Source of the DNA: Bacteroidota bacterium
GTDB lineage: Bacteria > Bacteroidota > Ignavibacteria > Ignavibacteriales > Melioribacteraceae
Reading direction: 5' to 3'
DNA: 54,289 nucleotides
Assembly: GCA_023453125.1 (NCBI GenBank)
Contig: JAEXUB010000262.1
Coordinates: 1 to 54,289 of the forward strand
Within the stretch, counting starts at the first letter, position 1. Each line of letters opens with the position of its first letter. The notes under the pieces were generated by a model. That model was not told the origin of the DNA and did no database searches. It saw only the letters and a list, made by a program, of their open reading frames with translations. Shown here piece by piece: positions 34,029 to 42,145 of the stretch. A program made the position numbers and the translations under genes.

Positions 34029-35594
34029 GTGGATATAAAAAAATCTGATTATGTAATTATAGGTTCGGGACTTGCCGGGCTTTATTCCGCAATGCAGGCG
34101 AGCAGATATGGTACCGTATCCCTTTTATGCAAGACGGTATTAATCGAAAGCAATTCATATTATGCCCAGGGAGGGGTTGCGGCGGCTGTAATGCCCGACG
34201 ATTCCCCTGAATTACATTACGAAGACACCATCAGAACCGGAAAAGGATTATCCAACCCTGAAACCGTAAGGATTCTTGTTGAAGAGGGGAAAGAAAGAAT
34301 TGAAGAGCTTATCAATCTTGGAATGCCTTTCGATACAAACAGCAGCCATAAATTATCGGCCGGGCTTGAAGGGGGTCATTCCAAAAGAAGAGTACTTCAC
34401 GCCGGAGGAGATTCAACCGGAAAGGAAATTATTAATTTCCTGTTGAAAAACATTTCATCCAATCCGCACATAACCGTTTATGAAAATATTTTTGTTTATG
34501 ATTTAATCACACACAACAATGCGTGCTGCGGAGTTTACGGTTTCGGCAAAACTAATTCGGCAACCACGGCATTCCTCTCAAATCATACAATTATAGCCTC
34601 CGGGGGGCTGGCCGGCATTTATGAGAAAACGACGAATCCTCCCGTTGCCGTGGGGGACGGAATTGCGCTGGCATACAGGCACGGAGTTGAAATATCAAAT
34701 CTGGAAATGCTTCAGTTTCATCCCACCTGTTTTTTTCCTAAAGGGGGCTCCGGATTTTTAATTAGCGAAGCTGTGCGGGGGGAAGGGGCACATCTTATTA
34801 ATGAAGCGGGAGAACGGTTTATGCCCGCAATTGACCCTATGGCAGAACTGGCTCCGAGAGACCTGGTTTCAATTTCAATTTATAATCAGATGAAAAAATT
34901 CTCTACGGGAAATGTTTATCTTAAACTTGACCACATTGATTCCTCCCTTATTAAGAAGCGTTTTTCAACCATCTATAAAGAAGTCTTAAAGAGCGGCATA
35001 GATATTACTAAAGACCCGCTTCCGGTAGCTCCGGCGGCTCACTATACAATAGGAGGAATAAAGACCGATTCCTGGGGAAGGACATCGATGCCTCATTTGT
35101 ATGCCGTGGGCGAAGCTGCATCGAACGGCGTTCACGGAGCAAACCGGCTTGCCAGCAATTCACTTCTTGAATGCCTCGTTTTTGGAACCAGGGCGGTAAA
35201 ATCATCTTTCAATACTATTGTAACCAGAAAAACTTTCTCTCCGCCTGAAAGAGAATTCCGGCTTGATAATTCTCAGAGAGATAATTTTGAAATCACCCGG
35301 ACATATATCGGGAGATTGATGAATGAAAATGCCGGTATTGTAAAAACCGGGAAGGGGCTGAATTTCCTGATAGAGAAATTGAATGAGGTTGCTGCGGAAG
35401 ATGAATCTGAATATTATTCACTGCGGATTTCGATGTTAAAAGAACTCTCTCTTCTTGTTGCCCGTTCTGCCTTGTTCAGAGAGGAAACAAGGGGGGTGCA
35501 TATAAGAGAGGATTTTCCCGCCGCTAACGACCGGTTCAAAGGGGAAACAATAATTAAAAATGATTCTTCAATAAATTTATACGGGCTGGAATAA
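34029..35594 (+). CDS. nadB: L-aspartate oxidase NadB
   Basis: 521 residues. FAD motif VIIGSGLAGLYSAM, the NadB/SdhA-type segments SYYAQGGVAAAV, LAGIYEKTTNPPVAVGDGIA, LQFHPTCFF, and GGIKTDSWGRTSMPHLYAVGEAAS. It oxidises L-aspartate to iminoaspartate, the first step of NAD synthesis; in anaerobes fumarate can be the electron acceptor. Length matches the family (~530). The start is GTG at 34029 with a weak ribosome site. nadA and nadC are not in the window. The PhzF-like gene follows nine bases later, probably co-transcribed. Confidence 0.95.
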   Translation: MDIKKSDYVIIGSGLAGLYSAMQASRYGTVSLLCKTVLIESNSYYAQGGVAAAVMPDDSPELHYEDTIRTGKGLSNPETVRILVEEGKERIEELINLGMPFDTNSSHKLSAGLEGGHSKRRVLHAGGDSTGKEIINFLLKNISSNPHITVYENIFVYDLITHNNACCGVYGFGKTNSATTAFLSNHTIIASGGLAGIYEKTTNPPVAVGDGIALAYRHGVEISNLEMLQFHPTCFFPKGGSGFLISEAVRGEGAHLINEAGERFMPAIDPMAELAPRDLVSISIYNQMKKFSTGNVYLKLDHIDSSLIKKRFSTIYKEVLKSGIDITKDPLPVAPAAHYTIGGIKTDSWGRTSMPHLYAVGEAASNGVHGANRLASNSLLECLVFGTRAVKSSFNTIVTRKTFSPPEREFRLDNSQRDNFEITRTYIGRLMNENAGIVKTGKGLNFLIEKLNEVAAEDESEYYSLRISMLKELSLLVARSALFREETRGVHIREDFPAANDRFKGETIIKNDSSINLYGLE

Positions 35595-35603
35595 GGAGTA
35601 TTA

Positions 35604-36386
35604 ATGGAACAGATAATTTATGTAGTAGATGCATTTACGAGCAGGCTTTTCGGGGGAAACCCCGCCGCGGTTTGCCCTCTTGAAAACTGGCTTGAAGAGA
35701 GCCTTATGCAAAAAATAGCCGCGGAAAACAATCTATCGGAAACGGCATTTTTTGTAAAGAATAAAGACCGGTATCATATCCGCTGGTTCACTCCTGCCGA
35801 AGAGGTGGATCTATGCGGCCACGCTACGCTTGCATCTTCCTTTGTCTATTTTAATTTTATAAATCCCGGGGCCGCGAGAATTGTGTTCGATTCCCAGAGC
35901 GGAGAACTTATTGTGGATAAAGAGGGGGATGTCTTGAGCCTGAATTTCCCATCACAAAAACCGGTTCCGGTAGATAACCCGGAAAAAAATCTTATTGACG
36001 CGTTCGATGTAAAGCCGGTTGAAGTGTTGATGGGAACTAAAAGATTTCTTGTATATGAAAAGGAAGAAACAATCCGGAATATGAAGCCCGACATGTCCTT
36101 ATTAAAGCAGCTCCGGGGAGACGGTGTAATTATTACCGCACCGGGTAAGGAGGTAGATTTCGTATCCCGGTTCTTTGCCCCGAATATAGGAATTGATGAA
36201 GATCCTGTAACGGGTTCTGCGCATACCCATTTAATTCCCTACTGGTCTGAGAAACTGGGAAAGAAAAAAATGACAGCGCTTCAGGTTTCGTCCCGCGTGG
36301 GAGAACTTGAATGCGAAGACCTCGGCGAGAGGGTAAAAATCTCCGGTAAAGCCGTTTTATACTCGCAGGGAAAAATATTTATTTAG
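35604..36386 (+). CDS. PhzF-family isomerase-like protein
   Basis: 260 residues of the PhzF/diaminopimelate-epimerase fold: YVVDAFTSRLFGGNPAAVCPL at the N-terminus, the catalytic-Glu segment NNLSETAFFV, RWFTPAEEVDLCGHATLAS, and ENIGIDEDPVTGSAHTHL-type motif (FAPNIGIDEDPVTGSAH). Phenazine PhzF isomerises a dihydroanthranilate intermediate, but most homologues are outside phenazine pathways and uncharacterised; no other phenazine gene is here. GGAG precedes the ATG. It follows nadB closely and ends at a strong bidirectional terminator. Confidence 0.9.
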   Translation: MEQIIYVVDAFTSRLFGGNPAAVCPLENWLEESLMQKIAAENNLSETAFFVKNKDRYHIRWFTPAEEVDLCGHATLASSFVYFNFINPGAARIVFDSQSGELIVDKEGDVLSLNFPSQKPVPVDNPEKNLIDAFDVKPVEVLMGTKRFLVYEKEETIRNMKPDMSLLKQLRGDGVIITAPGKEVDFVSRFFAPNIGIDEDPVTGSAHTHLIPYWSEKLGKKKMTALQVSSRVGELECEDLGERVKISGKAVLYSQGKIFI

Positions 36387-36394
36387 CCTGACTT

Positions 36395-36422
36395 AAAAAG
36401 GGGGGCGGCGCCCCCTTTTTTT
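36395..36422. terminator. Bidirectional terminator between the PhzF-like gene and the HEGGH gene
   Basis: GGGGGC-GGC-GCCCCC flanked by AAAAA on the left and TTTTTTT on the right gives T-runs on both strands. It serves both convergent transcripts; the - strand stop codon is at its edge. Confidence 0.88.
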
Positions 36423-36969
36423 ATAAATCCAGTTCAACCGGATTCTGATAAACATCTTTTTTCTTTACATATAGGGGAGCTGCAAGCAAAAGGAGAAAAC
36501 ACAAAACTCCTGCATAAAAGAATATTTCCCCTATAAGGGTATCGTAAGCCATCAGGTCAAGTCTGCTCAGCATCCAGGTCCAATCGTGGTAGACTTTGTT
36601 TCCTCCGAGAAGAGGAAGTTTTCGCGCTCTCGCATCGGCAGCATAAACGCTTACATTCATCAAGCTTTCTCCAAGCCAGAAGAGAGAAAATTGAAAGCCT
36701 GTCTTTTTCCGGTGGTATGCATAATAGGCCGCAAACAAAGAGGGAATAATTATCTGCATCAAAGTACCCCCGGCGGTACCGGGCCATTCCCCCAGAATGC
36801 CGAATATTCCATGCCCACCTTCGTGTATTAGCAGATTAATATAATCTATAAAATTGAATGCGCCCCGGTTGATAATAAAGTAAATGAGAACGGGTAAAAA
36901 AAGAAGAGAGCCTATCCAGGGAAAAATTTTTTCCGGCCAGTCTCTCTTCTTTGTAAAATTACTAATCAT
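36421..36969 (-). CDS. Small membrane protein with HEGGH motif (putative membrane zinc peptidase)
   Basis: 182 residues with four or five membrane helices. In NLLIHEGGHGIFGIL (~47-61) an HExxH motif lies in a hydrophobic segment, followed by a Gly-rich loop, as in M50-type intramembrane metalloproteases. The usual second motif (NxxPxxxxDG) is not seen, though SRLDLMAYDTL near residue 135 might contribute an acidic residue. It could therefore be a divergent peptidase or a non-proteolytic relative. It starts two bases after the asparaginase stop and is last in the epimerase-asparaginase operon. Confidence 0.7.
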   Translation of the reverse strand: MISNFTKKRDWPEKIFPWIGSLLFLPVLIYFIINRGAFNFIDYINLLIHEGGHGIFGILGEWPGTAGGTLMQIIIPSLFAAYYAYHRKKTGFQFSLFWLGESLMNVSVYAADARARKLPLLGGNKVYHDWTWMLSRLDLMAYDTLIGEIFFYAGVLCFLLLLAAPLYVKKKDVYQNPVELDL

Positions 36970-36971
36970 AA

Positions 36972-37943
36972 TTATTCAAAATATTTCAGCAGTTCATTCC
37001 CCGATGCAGCGGCTCCCAGAGAAAGCATCAGTTTAATTCTTGCCTTCTGCCCGTTCAGATAGTCTGCAAAAATTACACCGATTTCCTTAAGCCATTTTCC
37101 CGCTCCCGGGTAACCGTAAATATCAAGCGTTTCGCCTGCCGGGCATCGCGAAACCAGAACTACCGGAATCCCCTTGTCGGCAGCATATTTAATTCCAGTA
37201 AACGCGGGGGGAGGAACATTTCCAACTCCCATTGCTTCAACAACGATTCCTTCCACTCCGCTGTCTGCGGAGAATTTAAAGAATTTGTCATCCATTCCGG
37301 CATAAACTTTTATAAGGTCAACATTGCAGTTAATCTTTTCGGTCTTAATTTTTTCCAGTTTCCTGGGAAGCCTGTTATAAACCACCCTTCCCTTATCAAT
37401 AAAACCGAGAGTCCCGAAATCGAGGCTGCGGAACGTTTCAACATCTTCAGTATGAGTTTTAGTAACTTCGCTTGCCGCATTTATTTCTCCGTTAAGGCAT
37501 ACAAGCACTCCCATTCCAATGCTGTTTGGGTTGCTGCAGATATTAATTGCATCAACAAGATTCCGCGGACCGTCCCAGTCGGGTTCTGAGCTTGTTTTCA
37601 TTGCCCCTATTACAACAATCGGCTTTTGCGTATCAACGGTCAGGTCAAGAAGATATGCGGTCTCTTCAAGGGTGTCGGTACCGTGTGTAATTATAATGCC
37701 GTCAATCTCCTCCTTTAAAGCATATGACTGAACTATTTTTGAAAGGCCGAACATCATATCCGGGGTCATATGCGGACCTGGAAACATACCGAATTCATAA
37801 ACACTAAGGTTAGCAAGCCCTTCAGCCTGGGGTATCATTTTTATCAGTTCTTCCCCGTTAAAGTGGGGCACCGCGCCGCCGGTCTTGTCGTCTATCCTCA
37901 TCGATATTGTGCCGCCGGTGAAAATAACAATTATATTCTTCAT
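36972..37943 (-). CDS. ansA: L-asparaginase
   Basis: 323 residues. The two asparaginase signatures are present: VIFTGGTISM at the N-terminus (first catalytic Thr) and IITHGTDTLEETAYLL (~85-100, second Thr-Asp pair). There is no signal peptide, so it should be the cytoplasmic type converting asparagine to aspartate and ammonia. The ATG overlaps the stop of the upstream epimerase gene in an ATGA arrangement, so translation is probably coupled. Confidence 0.94.
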   Translation of the reverse strand: MKNIIVIFTGGTISMRIDDKTGGAVPHFNGEELIKMIPQAEGLANLSVYEFGMFPGPHMTPDMMFGLSKIVQSYALKEEIDGIIITHGTDTLEETAYLLDLTVDTQKPIVVIGAMKTSSEPDWDGPRNLVDAINICSNPNSIGMGVLVCLNGEINAASEVTKTHTEDVETFRSLDFGTLGFIDKGRVVYNRLPRKLEKIKTEKINCNVDLIKVYAGMDDKFFKFSADSGVEGIVVEAMGVGNVPPPAFTGIKYAADKGIPVVLVSRCPAGETLDIYGYPGAGKWLKEIGVIFADYLNGQKARIKLMLSLGAAASGNELLKYFE

Positions 37944-38875
37944 TTCTTTTCCAATTCTTTTCTGTAATAGTCTATGGTTACGGCAAGCCCTTCATCAAGG
38001 TCGTTTTTGCCGGTAAAGTTTAATTCCTTTTTTGCCTTTTCAACGGAAGCGCTGCTGTGTTTTATGTCTCCCGTTCTGGGGGGCTGATAGATTATTTCGC
38101 AGCCTGCGCCGGTTATGTTGTTAATCTTATGAGCAAGCTCGTTTATGGAGATCGTCTCTCCGTTTGCCACATTGAACACTCCGTTTACGCCGGCTGTTTC
38201 GGCGGCTAGGACGTTGGCGGCAACTACATCTTTAACATAAACAAAATCCCTGGTCTGCTCCCCGTCGCCGTAAATAACCATCGGTTCTTTCTTAAGCGCC
38301 TTAAGTGAAAAAATCGGAATAACGGAAGTATATGCGCCGAACGGATTCTGCTTTGGCCCGTAAACATTAAAGTATCTGAGAGAAATGGTTTGAACCCCAT
38401 ATTTTTTCAAGTACTCATTGCATAAAACCTCTCCCCCGTATTTTGTGGCGCCGTAGGGAGAAATCGGTTTTGCCTCCATCGATTCAACTTTCGGCATTCT
38501 CGGATCGTCCCCGTATATTGCCGCTGAACTGGTGTGTACCAGTTTTTTGATTCCGTTTTCCCGCGCTGCATCCAGCAGGTTTCTTAATCCATTAATATTA
38601 ATATCGTATGTTTCCTCCGGTTTTTCTACTGACTCGGGAACCGAGACAAGAGCGGCAAGATTAAAAACATAATCGGCCCCTTTTAAGGCATCAAAAACGA
38701 AATCCCTATCGGTAATAGATCTTTTAAAGAATTTTATTTCCTTAAATTCAGAAATATTTTTTTCAAATCCGGTTCTCAAACTGTCAATTACAACAACCTC
38801 CGATCCCCGTTCAACCCAATACTGAGCCAGATTGCTTCCAATAAAGCCGGCTCCTCCGGTAATTATTACTTTCAT
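37940..38875 (-). CDS. NAD-dependent sugar-nucleotide epimerase (GalE/WbpP-like SDR)
   Basis: About 311 residues of extended short-chain dehydrogenase. NAD motif VIITGGAGFIGSNLAQ at the N-terminus; catalytic Ser in VHTSSAAIYG and Tyr-x3-Lys in SPYGATKYGGE; RYFNVYGPKQNP and GDGEQTRDFVYVKDV are typical of UDP-glucose/UDP-GlcNAc 4-epimerases. It probably makes a sugar nucleotide for cell-surface polysaccharide. A TTG at 38923 extends the frame by 16 codons of weak sequence; I place the start at the ATG at 38875 next to the NAD motif. First gene of a three-gene operon, pointing away from oriC. Confidence 0.92.
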   Translation of the reverse strand: MKVIITGGAGFIGSNLAQYWVERGSEVVVIDSLRTGFEKNISEFKEIKFFKRSITDRDFVFDALKGADYVFNLAALVSVPESVEKPEETYDININGLRNLLDAARENGIKKLVHTSSAAIYGDDPRMPKVESMEAKPISPYGATKYGGEVLCNEYLKKYGVQTISLRYFNVYGPKQNPFGAYTSVIPIFSLKALKKEPMVIYGDGEQTRDFVYVKDVVAANVLAAETAGVNGVFNVANGETISINELAHKINNITGAGCEIIYQPPRTGDIKHSSASVEKAKKELNFTGKNDLDEGLAVTIDYYRKELEKK

Positions 38876-39047
38876 ATTCTCTACTGTTTTTTCCGAAAAT
38901 CTCTTAATCAAAAATAAAAACAAAACCCTTTAAAAATGAACAATTTTATTTTCTTTCAACAAAATGACTTATAAAAAAAGAAAAAAAATCTCTTGCTCAA
39001 AAAACAAAATACCAGTATTTTGAATCGGTTCCAGAGGTACAATCGAG

Positions 39048-39068
39048 TGTTAATAACTTGTGGATAAC
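39048..39068 (+). repeat. Origin repeat element, copy 1 (contains a DnaA box)
   Basis: TGTTAATAAC followed by TTGTGGATAAC. Copy 2 at 39201-39221 matches 18 of 21 positions, and a third, weaker copy (17 of 21) lies at 40734-40754 on the other side of dnaA. Confidence 0.6.
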
Positions 39069-39075
39069 GGCAATT

Positions 39076-39091
39076 CGTGAAACGTTCCACG
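39076..39091. promoter_or_regulatory. Reversed (everted) parS half-sites near oriC
   Basis: CGTGAAACGTTCCACG contains the two parS halves in swapped order: GTGAAAC first, then GTTCCAC. It is not a canonical parS site. It may be a degenerate remnant of adjacent parS sites or a site for a ParB-like or other factor. Confidence 0.35.
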
Positions 39092-39200
39092 CCTCTTAAA
39101 AAACCATAAAATGTTATTAAAATTTAGCCCTGTTTGTGTATATTTTTTATTGATGCTTGCTAAGTGTTTGTTACACAACAACTTGCGGTTATTCACTTAA

Positions 39201-39221
39201 TGTTAATAATTTGTGCGTAAC
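39201..39221 (+). repeat. Origin repeat element, copy 2
   Basis: TGTTAATAAT followed by TTGTGCGTAAC; 18 of 21 positions match copy 1 at 39048-39068. Confidence 0.6.
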
Positions 39222-39286
39222 TTTTTATTTGTAAATAACTTTATTTAAAAATAAGTTTGTTTTCCTAATTTTCTTAACTCTTAAAT

Positions 39287-39295
39287 TGTGGATAA
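39287..39295 (-). promoter_or_regulatory. DnaA box overlapping the dnaA ribosome-binding region
   Basis: TGTGGATAA (perfect TTATCCACA on the - strand) ends six bases before the dnaA ATG. Its GGATAA is the only plausible Shine-Dalgarno. DnaA binding here would block its own gene's expression, a familiar form of autoregulation. Confidence 0.75.
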
Positions 39296-39301
39296 GTTTA
39301 A

Positions 39302-40699
39302 ATGACCCAAATTATTTCCAATGTTGATACCTCTTCCGATCCAAAAGTTGTCTGGAAAGAATGCCTGAACATAATTAAAGAAAATGTTCCTTTCTTAACC
39401 TACAATACCTGGTTTTTACCTATTAAACCCTATGAGCTTGAAAACTCCAACCTGAAAATTTCGGTACCCAACGATTATTTTGTTGAATGGATTGAAGAAC
39501 ACTTTAATACTCTCTTAAATAAAACCATCCAGCAGGTGCTTGGGGACGAGGGAAAAATAACATACATAATAAGCGAAGACGAAGACGAGCCGATAATAAA
39601 CATAACACAGACTATTCCGGAGAAGCCGATTACTCTTCAGGCACAGGCTTCGGAAAGCGAAAAATTTGAAACCTATCTCAATCCGAAATATCTGTTTGAA
39701 AATTTTATAAAAGGAGAGGGGAATCAGCTTGCGCGAGCTGCTGCTTACGCCGTTTCCGAAAGTCCCGGCCAGACTTCTTTCAATCCCCTTTTTATCTACG
39801 GCGGCGTTGGATTGGGTAAAACACACCTCATTCACGCAATAGGAAATAAAATATTAGAAAAGGCTCCGCAGAAGAAAGTTATCTACTTATCCACCGATGT
39901 ATTTACTGTTGAATTTGTTGAAGCTATCCAGAATAATACTGTAAACGACTTTTCCAACTATTACAAAAGCATGGATACTCTTATCATAGACGATATTCAG
40001 TTTTTAATTGGAAAGGAAAAAACGCAGGATTACTTCTTTCATATTTTCAACACTCTTCATCAGTCGGGCCGACAGATAATTCTTTCCAGCGATAAACCCC
40101 CAAAAGAGCTTAAAGGACTCAACGAGAGGCTTATTTCGCGCTTCCAGTGGGGATTAACGACCGATATTCAGCCGCCTGATTTTGAAACCAGGATAGCCAT
40201 TTTAAAAAACAAGTGCGACACATTCGGAATAAAGCTTACTCCCGACATACTTGAATATATTGCCAATAATATCGTATCGAACATAAGAGAGCTTGAGGGG
40301 TGCCTTATAAAGCTTCTGGCAAACGCCTCTCTCAACGGCAGAAAGATAGATCTGGACCTGGCACGCAAAACGGTAAAGGAAATTTCCTCAAGCAAGAAAA
40401 TAAATATCTCAATTGACTATATAACCAAAATTGTATGCGAGCATTTTGAAGTCGACGAAAACAAAATAAGGGAAAAAACGAGGAAAAAAGAGGTGGTTGA
40501 AGCGCGCCAGATGGCTATGTACCTCTCAAAAGAGCTCACAAAGTCTTCCTTAAAGACAATCGGGCTTCACTTCGGAGGGAGAGACCACTCAACTGTTCTC
40601 CACGCTCACAAATCGGTTGAAACTGAGATGGGAGTAAACAGCAAAATTAAAGAACTTGTTGTCTCCATAAAAAATAAAATTGAAATGGGCGCCTCATAG
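39302..40699 (+). CDS. dnaA: Chromosomal replication initiator DnaA
   Basis: 465 residues. N-terminal domain I (WKECLNIIKENVPFLTYNTWFLP), a linker, the AAA+ domain (Walker A GGVGLGKTHLIHAIGN; Walker B TLIIDDIQFL) and the C-terminal DNA-binding domain with the DnaA signature VVEARQMAMYLSKELT ... GGRDHSTVLHA. It binds the boxes on both sides of its gene, melts the origin and loads the helicase. A DnaA box overlaps the ribosome site of the gene. The last codons form part of its terminator. Confidence 0.99.
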   Translation: MTQIISNVDTSSDPKVVWKECLNIIKENVPFLTYNTWFLPIKPYELENSNLKISVPNDYFVEWIEEHFNTLLNKTIQQVLGDEGKITYIISEDEDEPIINITQTIPEKPITLQAQASESEKFETYLNPKYLFENFIKGEGNQLARAAAYAVSESPGQTSFNPLFIYGGVGLGKTHLIHAIGNKILEKAPQKKVIYLSTDVFTVEFVEAIQNNTVNDFSNYYKSMDTLIIDDIQFLIGKEKTQDYFFHIFNTLHQSGRQIILSSDKPPKELKGLNERLISRFQWGLTTDIQPPDFETRIAILKNKCDTFGIKLTPDILEYIANNIVSNIRELEGCLIKLLANASLNGRKIDLDLARKTVKEISSSKKINISIDYITKIVCEHFEVDENKIREKTRKKEVVEARQMAMYLSKELTKSSLKTIGLHFGGRDHSTVLHAHKSVETEMGVNSKIKELVVSIKNKIEMGAS

Positions 40700-40712
40700 G
40701 CGCTCTTTTTTT
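40687..40712 (+). terminator. dnaA terminator sharing the stop codon
   Basis: GCGCC-TCATA-GGCGC followed by TCTTTTTTT. The loop contains the end of the last codons and the TAG stop of dnaA, so coding sequence and terminator overlap. Confidence 0.7.
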
Positions 40713-41028
40713 ATCCGGTTATTCACATTTTAGTGTTAATAACCTGTTATTAACATGTTGGCGGATTGTTGATAAAGAGGGGATATAAACAGAGTTGATA
40801 ACAACCTCCGGTTCACAGATGTTTATCCACAAAAACAAAACGGGAAAAAGTTCATCTAATGATTGTTTTACGGGAGTTTCAGGGTTATCCACATATCCAC
40901 ATCGTTATTATAACATTTAATTAATCTTTAAAACATAAATTAATTAAATAAGTATGTTGATAGTCTAAATAACATTGAAAATGAGAGTAAAAATTGATAT
41001 TTTATGAAGTCAAAAAGAGGCAATTAAT
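40700..41028. other. oriC: Right part of oriC in the dnaA-dnaN gap
   Basis: A 329-bp gap with no gene. DnaA boxes: TTATTCACA at 40719-40727, TTATCCACA at 40823-40831, TTATCCACA at 40885-40893 and ATATCCACA at 40893-40901. A perfect 9-bp inverted repeat GTTAATAAC-CT-GTTATTAAC lies at 40735-40754. With the boxes upstream of dnaA this gives a two-part origin like that of Bacillus subtilis, the strongest cluster being here. The dnaN promoter must also lie in this gap. Confidence 0.85.
40734..40754 (+). repeat. Origin repeat element, copy 3 (palindromic version)
   Basis: TGTTAATAAC followed by CTGTTATTAAC; 17 of 21 positions match copy 1 upstream of dnaA, and here the sequence has become a perfect inverted repeat. 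Confidence 0.5.
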
Positions 41029-42144
41029 ATGGAATTCAAAGTAAACAGCAAGGAACTGGAAAAGTTATTAACTAAAATAATTCCCGCGGTTCCATCCCGC
41101 ACACCGATGCCGATTTTAGAAAATTTCCTGTTCGAAATTAAGGACGGCTCGCTTACTATTTATGCTACCGATCTTGAGATTTCCCTCAAATCTTCTCTCA
41201 ATGTTATTGCAGAGGAAAACCTCAAAATAGTAGTTCCGGCCAGGCTGTTGTACGATGTAGTCCGCTCCCTTAAAGATACCACAATTCAGTTTAAAATTGC
41301 CCCAAACGGAAAAATGAACCTTAAAACGGACAGCGGTAAGTTTACTCTTAGTTATCTCGATCCCGAAGAGTTTCCCGAAATTCCAACTATTCAGGGGGAT
41401 ATGAATAATTTTGTCCTTAACGGTTCAGAGCTCAAATACGCATTCGACAAAACTTCTTTTGCAATGAGCAAAGAAGAAATGCGTCCCGCTATGATGGGTA
41501 CTCTTTTTGAGTTCTCTTCGGAAGGATTAAGATTTGTTACAACAGACGGACACCGCCTTGTTAACCTTCTGGTCAACAAAAAAGAGAATGCAGTTAAAGA
41601 ACAGTATGTTGTTCCAGAAAGAGCCGTTTCGGTTCTTAATAAAATACTTGACGACAAAGATGTGAATATTTATATCAGCAAAACACACATGTCCTTTATA
41701 CTCAGCGATATAGAACTGATTACACGCCTTATTTCGCAGAAATACCCCGATTACAGCAGCGTTATTCCATACGAAAACGAAATCTCTCTTAAAGTAAACA
41801 CAAGAGAGCTTCATGATGTAATTAAAAGAATGATGCTTTTTTCTTCCTCAAACACTAGAAGAGTTAAATTCTCCTTAAAGAAAGAAAGCGTAATGATTTC
41901 GGCAGAGGATGTAGATTTAGGAGCAGCAGGCGAAGAAACAATTTCAGCCGAATATGACGGCTCTGATATGGAAATAGGTTTCAATTCCGGTTATGTTCAC
42001 GATGTTCTTTCTCATCTGTCGCAGGAGGATGATATAGTATTTAAACTTCACTCTCCCACAAAGGCGGTTGTAATTCGCCCGGTTAAGGAGAAGGAAAATC
42101 AGGAATTGTTAATGTTATTAATGCCGGTCCGTTTGAACAGCTAA
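41029..42144 (+). CDS. dnaN: DNA polymerase III sliding clamp (beta subunit)
   Basis: 371 residues with three repeated clamp domains: MEFKVNSKELEKLL ... PILENFLFE in the first; GTLFEFSSEGLRFVTTDGHRL in the second; the C-terminal MLLMPVRLNS, matching the clamp's usual end (LMPMRL). It forms a ring dimer that tethers polymerase to DNA. AGAGGC stands before the ATG. First gene of the dnaN-recF-DUF721-gyrB-gyrA run; recF starts one base after its stop. Confidence 0.98.
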   Translation: MEFKVNSKELEKLLTKIIPAVPSRTPMPILENFLFEIKDGSLTIYATDLEISLKSSLNVIAEENLKIVVPARLLYDVVRSLKDTTIQFKIAPNGKMNLKTDSGKFTLSYLDPEEFPEIPTIQGDMNNFVLNGSELKYAFDKTSFAMSKEEMRPAMMGTLFEFSSEGLRFVTTDGHRLVNLLVNKKENAVKEQYVVPERAVSVLNKILDDKDVNIYISKTHMSFILSDIELITRLISQKYPDYSSVIPYENEISLKVNTRELHDVIKRMMLFSSSNTRRVKFSLKKESVMISAEDVDLGAAGEETISAEYDGSDMEIGFNSGYVHDVLSHLSQEDDIVFKLHSPTKAVVIRPVKEKENQELLMLLMPVRLNS

Positions 42145-42145
42145 G

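Larger units (their letters stand above)
38924..39301. other. oriC: Left part of the replication origin oriC (AT-rich, DnaA boxes)
   Basis: A 378-bp gene-free, very AT-rich stretch directly upstream of dnaA. It holds perfect DnaA boxes (TGTGGATAA, i.e. TTATCCACA on the other strand) at 39059-39067 and 39287-39295 and weaker ones at 39189-39197 (TTATTCACT) and 39212-39220 (TGTGCGTAA). It also has an AT-rich run suited to unwinding at about 39100-39280, a repeated 21-bp element and reversed parS half-sites. The switch of gene direction around this point supports it as the origin. Confidence 0.88.

Noticed and set aside
35604..36386. Phenazine biosynthesis cluster suggested by the PhzF-like protein
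   Set aside because: No other phz gene is nearby, and PhzF-fold proteins are widespread without phenazine production.
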